Origin: Membranipora membranacea
Taxonomy: Eukaryota > Bryozoa > Gymnolaemata > Cheilostomatida > Membraniporidae
Assembly (NCBI GenBank): GCA_914767715.1
Contig: OU612067.1
Span: forward strand, 994,001 to 1,054,000
Length of the DNA: 60,000 nucleotides
Direction: 5' to 3'
The translations under genes were made by a program, and so were the position numbers. Below, one piece after another: positions 25,267 through 35,800 of the stretch (position 1 is its first letter; each line of letters begins with the position of its first letter). The notes beneath the pieces are model-generated. The model made no database searches. It was not told the origin of the DNA and saw only the letters and a program-made list of their open reading frames with translations.

Positions 25267-26070
25267 AGTCAATCTAGAAATAAATGTCATGTTTATCAGA
25301 TCAAATAAGTTTTTGATTCTTCCACTGCCAGTCCTGACCTTCACCTCTTGACCATACCTTACAAGCTGTACGCATAAAGCGTTTATGACTGCTTATTTGA
25401 CACTAATTGAGTTTTAAACGCAAAAAAACGCTAGCTGACGCATTTATGGTTTTTCAAACACCTGTTTACCTAATCAGGTTATCAAAACCTCATGAAGATG
25501 TGTTTAGTTAACTTTTCTTGCATAATCATCTTATCATTGTTGATTAATGTAGTCTAATACTCTGGTATTAGATTCAGAAACCCAATCTGTTGAGTTGATG
25601 TTGACTTTTTACCTGTTCAAGCTTGTTTATATGAGTCAAATTGCAAATTTTCTCCAAGTGAGATGGAATGAGTTGACCTTACTTACTTCCTTCCCCATTA
25701 ATCCTAACCGCCTAGCCTAATTGGGTGGGCATACAGGATATCTTAACCAGCTGAGGGTTGGCATGTGTTTGATGTGTGCAGTAACAGCATTGACATTCCA
25801 GTAGTTAGCGAGGTAGCTGTAGTGTTTATCAGCAGGTGGTCTCATGAGGCATTAAGTTATTGTGGGCCAAAAAGTATGTTTTACAAGGCATGAAAAATTA
25901 TAATAGGTTGTTAAATGAAATTGAAAAGCAATGGAATAAAATTTTTACGCTGAGCAACACCATTTGAAGAAATTGCTGGTCTGTGATACCCGGCTACTAG
26001 TTTCAAAATTGAGAGTAGCGCAACTTAGCATAGTACATGTAAATGTGTTAGATGTTAGGAGATGGTAAGG
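25267..26070. other. Upstream region of polymerase kappa
   Basis: A 5' UTR splice acceptor (TTTATTTCTAG) ends at base 25274, so transcription starts further upstream at higher coordinates. The promoter was not identified. From about 25.88 kb the sequence may be the 3' UTR of the neighbouring LINE. Confidence 0.4.
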
Positions 26071-27624
26071 TTAGTTATTAGCTATAGAATCATCAAAATA
26101 TACTTTTATCTCATCTCGTACATGATTAAAGTAACTGTATCGCCACTGATTAAAGTTGTGTCTCCAGCTTATTACTTTACCTCTTGTATTGTGATGGGCA
26201 GCAAAACGTACATAAGTATTCAATTTGATATCATAGAGACCAGCTTTAATCTTTCTAAGGAAGAGTGTATCTAGTTCTGCTCTCCTGTCATGAAGTGAAA
26301 TAAGATCATTACTTGACATGCATTCAGTTACACTGTCTAGTTTTTTCAGACGAAAGGTCCATCTTACAGCACGTCTTTGAACTTTGTCAATACTGTTAAT
26401 CAACCCAACATTGTGCGGGGACCACACAGGAGCAGCATATTCCAAAATTGGACGAACAACAGTTTTATAGGTTATCAATGTAGTCTTAGATGGGGCTTCA
26501 GATAAATTTCGACGTAGGCAACCAAGAGATCTATTGGCTTTAGCAGTAATATTAGATATGTGTTAATTCCACTTGAGGTCAGATTGAATGTGAACACCTA
26601 TGTATTAAACGCAGTCCGATGTTGGGATGGGTGCACTTCCCAGTATGACATTATTTTCTGGCTCAGTTTTACCTATTTGAACGTGAACACACTTTCTAGG
26701 GTTAAAAACCATCCCCCATGAGCAAGCCCAGTCAAAAAGGCTATCAACATCCTTCTGGAGTAAGGTTGGGTCATTAGTAATGTCACAAGAAAGGAGGGTG
26801 TCGTCAGCATATAACCGACAATCTGGGTGGATAACATTAGTATGGATATCATTTATATAAAGTAGGAAAAGGAGAGGCCCAAGCACAGAGCCCTGGGGGA
26901 CTCCAGAACAGACCTCAAACTCCTTGGAAAGATGTCCATTCGCGGAGACTACCGAGGATCTGCCCTTGAGCCAGTCACTGATCCACTGAGCACAAGTTTT
27001 GTCAAAATTATATCTCGATAGTTTATAGACCAGGAGTTCGTGAGGCACCCGGTCAAACGCTTTGGTGAAGTCGAAGCTCACAATATTATAATTTCGCTTT
27101 TGGTCCAGAGCCTCCGCCGCTCTGTGTGTGACATGGAGGACCTGTGTAGTCGTGTTTCGATTTTTTCGGAAACCATGCTGATTTTCTGTAACAATATTAT
27201 AGTTATCTATATGGCTCCACATGTTAGATGAGACAATATGTTCTAGTAGTTTGCACAAAACACATGTCAAGCTGATAGGCCTATAGTTATTGACATCAGA
27301 TCTGTTGCCTCCTTTCCCAGAACAATTTTTTTGAGAGGAATTCTGGTCATGTAAGGCACCCTGGAGTTTTGTAAGCATTATAAGCATTTTGTAAATTTTT
27401 GTAAGCATTTTGGAAAATATAGGTTGGCAAGTCTGCTCTTGACATTCAACTAATATATCATATGAGTATACTTGTAGCGTATCAAGGAGTCCTTGACAAT
27501 TTCTACATGTAAAGGTATCATCCACTGGACTTGCAATTGCACTGTCTGCAGACGAGAAGGCTTGCATGCCTTGTTGTGGTGCTGGGCCACGGTTGTATAT
27601 CATCTGCCTCCCTGATGATATCAC
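26071..27624 (-). mobile_element. Jockey/CR1-like LINE reverse transcriptase, broken by two in-frame stops
   Basis: One frame reads 27624 to 26605, then has TAA codons at about 26603-26605 and 26563-26565, and stays open to 26071. Reverse transcriptase motifs are plain: NNYRPISLTCVLCKLLE, DFTKAFDRVPH, SGVPQGSVLGPLLF and the catalytic LYADDT. The C-terminal part has VQRRAVRW, common in this group. Upstream of GNRSDVNNYRP the usual endonuclease-to-RT linker is missing. In its place is a Cys-containing stretch (TFTCRNCQGLL) of unknown origin, suggesting an internal deletion that fused unrelated sequence. No ancestral reading is restored here. Non-functional. Confidence 0.88.
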
Positions 27625-29249
27625 CAGGTCAAGGATTTTAACTTAATTGTATAGTGACTGCTTTTTATTTGCATGATGACATGGTTCTGGCACTGGAAAT
27701 TATAACAAGGAGTAATAGCTGCTGCTCCTTGATTATACTGGCTGTCCTAATTCTTCACATTATGTATGGGATGCATGTGAAATAAGTTGTAATGAATATA
27801 ACATACAAATTGTATGTAAATAACGAATTTTGGAATGAACGTCGCCTGGAATGAACGTCGACGGGATTGAACGTCGGCTGGAATGAACGTCGACTGGAAT
27901 GAATGCCGAAATTCCCGGAACCAACGTCGAACTTCCTGGAATGAACGTAGACCACATTAGTTAGTATATGGAATCAATGGGAATGCAGCTCCCAAAAACA
28001 ATTGTTTAAAAACAATGATGATCATTCACAAAGGAAATTACATCTGTTTATGATGATGGTTACCAAATTTCTGATGGCTAGATGGAATCAAACATGTAAT
28101 GAAGTTGTAATGAATTGTATTTTTCAGTGAGTAGTGCATAAACAGAATGGTAATGACATACTGCAAGAGAAACAGGACACCAATATCAGAGTATGGGTAC
28201 CAAAGTTCACATGGTTCTCCCGGAGTATACAACACCATCAGACTGCTGAAACAGTACTCGCCGAAATGTCCTCCAATACAAATACACTTGATTTTTTATT
28301 CATTAGCAATATCTCAGTGGCAAAAAAATATTAATGGGGCCGCTGAGATGGCTATGCTATGATATCGCATAACTTGATCAGCAAAATAAATTGATTAGGT
28401 TACGCTATACTTGCCTTCAACACAGATATCGAGACTACACTTTTGATATGTGTAAATCTGATCGTAAGAGTCAATTGAGTATGAGTTAGCTACTTTGACA
28501 TGTTTCTGCCCTTAATTGATGACATTGATTTCCAGTCTTCACACTGAACTTTTTCTGATGGTACTCATGCTCGGTGAATCATTTTGCTCTCTATCAATCA
28601 GAGATATACAATCAATTGTATATCATGTGATCAATGTGCTTGCCTTCAGCAGAATAGCATATTTTCTTTTCACAGACATGACAGATGTGATAACTATACC
28701 GCAATGGTGATACGACTTAGCCAGTTCGATAAATGACGAGTGGTGGACAGCGCGAGCAAAAAGTTGTTTGCTGTTGCAATTATCAGTACAAAAAATGGGA
28801 TTGTTCATAAATAAAAGTAACCTACGATCCATTAGTTCATTCATTGGAGAAAATGTCGGCGAGAACTCTTTCAGCAGTCTGACGGTGTTGTCTACTCCGG
28901 GAGAACATTGTGAACTTTGGTGTACTCTGATATTGGTGTCTTTATCACTTGGTAGTGCATGGCACTGTCGGGACCTGTTTCTCTTGCAAAATGTCATTAC
29001 CATTCTGTTTATGCACTACTCACAGAAAAAAACAATTCATTACAACTCCATTACATGTTTGATTCCATCTAGCCATCAGAAATTTGGTAACCATCATCAT
29101 AAACAGATGTAATTTCCTTTGTGAATGATCATCATTGTTTTTACACAATTGTTTTGGGAGTTGCATTCCCATTGATTCCATATACTAACTAATGTAGTTC
29201 ACGTTCAATCCTATACTTGAACGGATTTTGCAATCCGTTACTACTCCCA

Positions 29250-30383
29250 TTGCAGAAACCAGGAAAAGCTAAGGGGCCCCCAAGTCACCTGAGACCCATC
29301 ATCCTACTATCGATGCTGCGGAAAGTACTGCGACCTGCATGCTTGATCAGGGAGAACTGCACATGATAAAGATCCTTATAGCAGATGTCACGCTGATTGT
29401 AGATGTGGAAGGAAGACGAGGAGAACCGTTCACAACAAATGTTGGTACACCACAAGGCGATTGCCTTAGTCCCACTCTACCTCGCAAAAGCCTTATGCTA
29501 TGAAAAATCTATGTCAAATCAAGATGCAGCTCTCGGAGATCACAACTACTTCTCTACTGCACAAGGACCTGGACTACCATCTGCCCTAGATGATCACCGA
29601 TACACATCATACCATGATTCCGGTGTTCTGATAAGCCTCCAGTATGCAGACGATATATGCTGGATGGCGGGAAACTGCAGCCATGCTATTGAGAACATAA
29701 AGTCTACAATTCCATCTAGACTCTTGGAGCGTGACCTGCACATAAACGTAGCAAAGACTGAAGAGTATGTCATCAACAGAGAGAAGAAAGAATGGGAAAA
29801 ATTTAAATATCTGGGCTCCATCATATTAACAGAGAATGACATAGCTAGACATAACCAGCTGGCCCCAGCAGCTTTTAACAGTCTGAGCAAGATACTCACC
29901 CACAAGAACATAAGTATGAACATCAAGAAGAGACTATTCGATGCACTCATAGGCAGCATATTCCTCTACAACAGTGAACTGTGGTCCATCACCCAAGAGA
30001 GAAACAATGCCATTGACGTGTGCCAAAGAAATATACTGCGGAAGATACTCAAGATACGATGGCCTCAAAAGATCAGAAACGAGGACCTCTACGCAAGAAC
30101 AAAACAGAAACCATGGTCGGATACAATCAGAATCAGAAGAATCAGATGGCTGGGACACCTCCTCAGGCTTCCTGAAGATGCACCTGCCAGACAAGCTCTA
30201 AATGTATACCTCCACCACCCGGCTAAGCATCCTAGAGCAGCAAAGAAAAAATCCTGGGTAGATACGTTAAAGAAAGACCTTAAAACATACACTAATATAA
30301 CCTTTGATCAATGTTTAGATCTGGCTCAGGACAGGAAAGTGTGGCGTACAATAGTGGCGAAGACAGTAGACAATAAAACCTGA
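29250..30383 (+). mobile_element. Non-LTR reverse transcriptase fragment (3' half) inserted in foldback right arm
   Basis: An open frame from 29403 to 30383, preceded by HLRPIILLSMLRKVL-like sequence in another frame. It contains the catalytic box LQYADDICWMAG and a thumb/C-terminal region with FKYLGSIILTENDIARHNQL, LYNSELWSIT and RRIRWLGHLLRLPEDAP, typical of non-LTR elements. Motif A and the fingers are deleted, so it cannot be active. The ends abut ACGTTCAATCC (29205-29215) and ACATTCAATCC (about 30432), which may reflect a target-site duplication. Confidence 0.8.
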
Positions 30384-30514
30384 TACGAGATGTAGCCACG
30401 CTATGAACTTCTTCTACAAGTACAAGTAAGTACATTCAATCCAGGAAGTTTGACGTTGGTTTCGGGAATTTTGATATTCATTCCAGTCGACATTCATTCC
30501 AGCTACGTTCAATC

Positions 30515-31470
30515 CTCTCTCTCTCTCTTCAGGTTACTCCGACGCGCCTTTGGGGAAAAGCATAAGACGGAAGTGTAGCTTTGATTGCTCGGGTCTAGCG
30601 TTGATCAGTGTTGAATCTGAAGTCAGTGTTTGCAGTAGACTCATGGAAAAAATAACATTTATAGACACAGTTAATCAACTTTCAGGCATAGAAAATCTAT
30701 AAATAATATAAATATTAATAATAAGCATAAAATATTTGCCTCTGAAACGCAAAAATAAAGTGTTTTTGTTACATGCCCATTTAACCATAATGCACAAAAA
30801 CCAAAAAGTTATGGGCATGTCCTAGTACATTGTTACGGTTGAGCATGAGTCATTGTGATCAGGGCTATCGAATCATTTAATCCAAGTGTTAGCATTTAAC
30901 ATGTGATCGCATGCGGTTGTAAAAGGTGTCTTTAAAAGTGTTAGAGTAAATTGAGGGTTAATTGTGTTACCTCTGGTATAGTGTGTGGTTACAAAAGTTA
31001 TATAATCATGGATGTCAATATCGTAATCTCCAAGCTGTATTTTGTTGATCAACTGTATGTCTAAATGATGTCGCCTGTCAAACAAAGAAATAATGTTATG
31101 TTTTTCCATAGTCTCTGTGACGCTGTCCATTTGATCCAGGTGGTAGATCCACCTGACTGCTCTACGTTGCACCGAGTCAATAGAAGTGATCCGCTGCTCA
31201 ACCTGTGGAGACCAATCTTGTGAGGCATATTCAACTGTGGGTCGAACAATGGTATTAAAAGCCAAGAGTTTGGTCTTCTCATTAGCACAGTTAAGGCATC
31301 GTCCAATCATACCTCGGAGCTGATTACCTTTCCTAATTATATCATCGATGTGTTCTTTGAATTTAAGCTTAGAGTCTATTTTAACACCTAGATATTTTAC
31401 ACTAGTGCCCTGTGGGATAATCTGACCATTGAGACAAAAATGATACGTAGGGGTCAAATTTCCCATCCTG
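30515..31470 (-). mobile_element. 5'-truncated jockey/CR1-like LINE 3' fragment
   Basis: A minus-strand frame from about 31470 to 30873 carries the C-terminal RT region (YLGVKIDSKLKFKEHID, VRPTVEYASQDWSP, VQRRAVRWIYHLDQMDSV) and is related to, but diverged from, the copy at 26-27 kb. The first residues of the open frame are only minisatellite sequence read through. A 3' UTR runs to about 30515 and ends in a GA-rich tail (CT on the plus strand, 30511-30533). The fragment is flanked on both sides by CGACATTCATTCCAGCTACG, consistent with a long target-site duplication. Confidence 0.78.
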
Positions 31471-31915
31471 TCGACATTCATTCCAGCTACGTTCAATCCT
31501 GTCGACATTCATTCCAGGCGACGTTCATTCCAATTCCCTAAATAACTCATTTGAAAAAAAAGTATTTTTGCTTTCTCAGAACTCTAAGGTATGAAGTTGA
31601 CCGGCTGTGATGGATGTAGATGATTGGCTCCTAACCGTTTCTCTAGACACTGATTGGTTCCCTCATTTTACCAATCAAAATATAGTTCACATAGTAGGCC
31701 ATGATCATGTGACTTACGTGGTTTTCCTACTTTTAAATTGAGATGCAGTCATAACAAAATTTTGCAAAGCACTGACCATGTTGACTTGTCTTGTAGATGA
31801 CTACTACTTCACATGGTCCATATACATAGGAACTGAAGAAATATATAGACAAGGCTTGCGCAAATATTACATGACTAAGTGCATTCAAGCAGCTGCTCTG
31901 GGATTCATGTAGGGA

Positions 31916-32090
31916 CGGTGTGCCCCTGGGACTTACTTACATGTCTTTACTAACTTTGCCAATGTCTACTATCAAAGTAAAGACATGTAAGTCCCAGGGG
32001 CCCATGGTGTTTTTTGGGTGGTTGATAGTGGACATTGGCAAAGTAAAGACATGTAAGTCCCAGGGGCCCATGGGTGTGCCCAACATTCCT
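31916..32090. repeat. Foldback with one arm duplicated in tandem
   Basis: CCCCTGGGACTTACTTACAT (31921 on) reappears as its complement twice, as AAAGTAAAGACATGTAAGTC at about 31974 and 32040, each followed by CCAGGGGCCCATGG. An inner pair, GCCAATGTCTACTATCA and TGATAGTGGACATTGGC, is also inverted. There is no coding capacity. Confidence 0.85.
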
Positions 32091-32351
32091 AGCCTTATGC
32101 ATCAGTCAGTCCTAGTAGTTTTCTTGAGTTTACTAACTTAGTTAAGTTATATATATTATTAGTTGTTATAGTCATTTCTTTTTTCAGCCTACTACAACAC
32201 CTCTACCTGTCTATGCAGCATTGCACATGTGTACACTTGACTTTATTGTACTTTCTGCTGTTTTATAGTTAGGTAGGAGTAGGCCTACTAAGAGTGAGAA
32301 AGTTCAGAACTTATTATTATGGATGGTACACTACTCTCTACTACTATCTAG

Positions 32352-32378
32352 TTAGAGAGATAGAGAGAGAGAGAGAGC
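32352..32378. repeat. GA dinucleotide microsatellite
   Basis: A GAGATAGAGAGAGAGAGAG run upstream of the two-pass membrane protein gene. Confidence 0.85.
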
Positions 32379-32619
32379 ACTTCTGCAGTTCTCTTAATCT
32401 TATCTACCTCTAATCCAGATAGCTCTGTCTATAAACTCTAGTACCAAACCACATGCAAGAAACAATGACTTGGGGTTGTAGGTGATTCGGTCTTCTGCTA
32501 CTGCAAAGTGATGACCGAAGTATGAAGAGCAGTCTGTTTGCAAAAGGAAAAATACCTAGGCCTACCTACCTGTAACACTGAGGGATGGGTAATTATTGAT
32601 CAATTCAACTGTTCAAAGG

Positions 32620-32700
32620 GACCATTCTTCATCTTCTTCCGGGTTCTCCGACGGGCATTTGGGAAAAGCATATGTTCGGACGATTGGTGCGGCTGTAGTT
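32620..32700 (-). mobile_element. Short fragment resembling a LINE 3' end
   Basis: CTTCCGGGTTCTCCGACGGG and TTTGGGAAAAGCATA resemble sequence at 30533-30575 in the 3' UTR of the LINE fragment there. The simplest reading is a second tiny 3'-end copy. The alternative is a shared host exon, since it lies just upstream of the gene starting at 32858. Confidence 0.45.
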
Positions 32701-32857
32701 CGGTAGTGTATGGCATGTGATTTGCCGTGTAGCTTTTCTGTATCTTCAGACGACTCGTTAGATTGATAATTATGTGATGTGTTTTGTTTTGTTTGCTTGT
32801 TTCAGCCTTCTTTGTCACAGTCGACTCATTTCCTCCACCATACTGTCTCAAGCAGGT

Positions 32858-35800
32858 ATGACCGAGGTAACGGGTAATGGCACTACACCTGTAGCTGTGG
32901 ATAATGGTACTCAGGTCAGCAGCACAGTGATTAATATGCAAACAAATAATACTCAACAAGATCATACAACGGAACAAACAGATCAGACTGTGAGTACCTC
33001 CTCAAATTAACACTACGACCTGGACAGCCTCCACTCACAGGTGGACAGGGCAGCCCCACCCCACCCATGGTTGTACAGGCACTCACCAACCCACTCACGG
33101 GTGTATAATCCAGCTTCTAGTCCTAAGATTTCAGAGTAAGCTCGGTCAGCGTGTCAATATTCAGATACTACCAGTTGCTTTAGATTTTTTCAGCGATAAT
33201 TATAAATCCATCCATATATGATCCTACCTTCTATCTATCAATCTATCTATCAATCTGTCTAATTTCTTTTCTGATTGAAATTTCATGTATCATTTGGAGG
33301 TTATTATTAGCTATACAGTAGGCCTTGAAATGATGAATTTAAACTCATACCTGTCAATTAAGCCCAGGTTACTGACAGCTGTCAGCTTCTTTCTGGCACT
33401 AGGTAACAAGAGGTAGTACTTTTAGATCAATATAAGGTAAATTTATGAATATATTGAATATGCCTGCCTTGGTGTCTTGAACAATAAATCAAGGCAGATG
33501 TTTACTAACAAAATTATGAAATGAAAACAATTGGTAAACCTCTGAACCCAATCACAGTACCTGTTTTATTTGGTTACCTGGATGTATAATGAGTTTTATT
33601 TTGGATTAATTTTGAGCTGATAAGGATTACTTTATTCCTAAACTATTCCATGAAATCTGTTCTTTATTTATAAACTGCATAATGTTTTCAAACTTTGGGT
33701 AAACTAATATAATATCAAAAATACTCTGAAACCTAGCCAATAATAGTCCCACTAGGAGTCCTCTGAAATGGATACAGCCACAGAGTAAAGATAATATATA
33801 TATCTTTACTCTGTGATACAGCTATTAAATGTTGCAGTTGCCTATTATTAGATAATTAATTTCACATTAGTGTGATTGATTGTCTATCTTAGTGTAGTGA
33901 ATAGTCAGAAAGAATTTTATTTACTACACCACCAAAAAATAGAAAAAAACGAGAAAGTGCAGGTGTTTCTCCGATACTCGGATAAGTTTGATAAATGAAA
34001 CACTGTATATATGTGGCATTCTTCAAAACATGTACTGAATTATGTGAAATCCAAATTCATAAATTTGGCTCAGCATCGCAAGCATTTTGGACCCTCTCTA
34101 GGCGTTTAAGCAGCCGGTTTTCTTTGCTTGTGTTTAAATTTTAACTGATCCACTACTAGTTGATGGCCAAAGTAGCCTGAGAGCGCCATCCAGTAGGTCG
34201 ACATGTATATTCTGTATTGTTAACCCTGCGTGCTCTGTTTTCAGGCTATGGTTGTACCGGTTAATAACGCCACACAAGTAGAGATGGAGAGAAGGCCGCA
34301 CTGTCACACAGGAAACTGTTGTATGAGGACGAGGCAGTGTTTAGAGAGCAGTGTATTCAGCTTTACTCTGGGTGAGTGTACTAAAGCTCATACCTGCTTA
34401 TTAGAATACTGATGAAACTATTGGAATGTAGGGAAAATAGCTGTTTCTTTAATTTATTCTAAAATTCTAGAATTCTAGAATTCAAGCACATCATTGATTA
34501 ATGGCATTAAATTGCAGTGTGTGATCATCTAAATTGTTTGTTGTTGATTGTGATGAACATGATAGAGCAAAAATAGATCTACTGTGATGTATGTCAGAAT
34601 AAATAATTGGTCAGATGACCGGATCTGGCCTGATGACCTCTTGGAAGTGGTATTTGATGAGTTCTGGGCGGTTAGTTCTGGGTCTGTTTTGGGTGTTATT
34701 TGCTTAAATACAGTGAGGGTTTTTGGTGATGCAGCATAGGAAGTGGGTATGACAGAGGGGGTCTATCCTTATTATGTGTACATATCTTACTTGTAGGGGA
34801 AATACTTACTAATCTGAGTCAAATTAAATATTTTGCTTAGTCAAACTTTATGAGCCAGCCTTATTGCCTCATAGTAAAAATTGATGTCAGACCTGTCAGT
34901 TGGCCAGTGACTGGATATCATATCTATCATCATAGTGTATATTATTAACCTGACGCGTATCCTCTCAGAGCCTGTATGACAACCTGCTGATGATAAGTTG
35001 AAACGGTCAAGATGGCCAAGTTATGAGATTGCCGTGTCATCATGACGTGTCAACACGCTTTAACAATCATAGTTTTCATTTTGGAGGTATTTATATAAAA
35101 AATAATACCAAGATATATCCTAGAACAAGTTTAATCCAATTGCCTGCATTCCTGTTGCGGCGTGACCAGTGGATCGAGAGCGACTCAGAATGCAGGCAAA
35201 TGGACCAAGCTTGGTCTAATATATCCTTACTCTGTCATCTGGTCCAGACAATATTATGTGTTTTAGTGTGGATAATCATGTCATCACCAAGCAGCAGTAA
35301 ATGATAACATTGGCAAGGTTAACAGCTAACAGCAGAGTTTTTTAATTAATTATGTAACAGCCATAATAAAATTACTGTATGTGAACAACACAGAAGTTGT
35401 TGACTGCCGTGATGTAAAGGTTACATTTATGACAGTCCTTGTCAGAGGCTGCAGCTGTATCTGTAATAAATGATAGCTTGTTCCATAACTCATAGGTTGT
35501 GCGTCAAACAGTTTAAAAGGATCATTAATTTCTTATAACATCATCATTTCCTGCTACACGTGTGAACACGACAAACGTAGTCATGATCTGTCTGTCTAGT
35601 TAGGCTCCTTGTTAGCAGAGATCACACAAACTTATGCCATGTTACCAATGGTTGATGACAATAAACTTTTTGGGCTTTTTCACAGAAGAAATTATAAACC
35701 CTTCACAACTTTCTTCAATGTTGTATCATATATTGTAGGTGCTGTATTATTTATCGGAGGAGTTACCCTAATAGCTGTGGCCTCTAAGCTTCCCTCTGGT

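Larger units (their letters stand above)
27826..31545. repeat. Foldback element with minisatellite arms, interrupted by two LINE fragments
   Basis: The left arm at 27831-27953 is built from units like TGGAATGAACGTCGAC and continues as non-repetitive sequence to about 28280. The right arm carries the reverse complement in pieces: 28835-29215, 30430-30515 and 31469-31540. Reading the left arm backwards matches the right arm in order across these pieces, including the odd segment GAAATTCCCGGAACCAACGTC. The outer ends are similar too (GGAATGAACGTCGCC, with its complement at about 31518-31532). The loop (about 28281-28834) shows no coding capacity. The architecture fits a foldback or long-TIR DNA element of no family I recognise. 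Confidence 0.7.

Noticed and set aside
27755-27957. Minus-strand frames of 65-66 codons with repeated VHSRR/PSTFIPG-like residues
   Set aside because: They are translations of the foldback's 16-bp arrays, not genes.
35023-35304. Plus-strand frame of 93 codons in an intron of the two-pass protein gene
   Set aside because: The surrounding exons join in phase without it, and it contains an inverted-repeat-like segment (TTGCCTGCATTCC with GAATGCAGGCAA).
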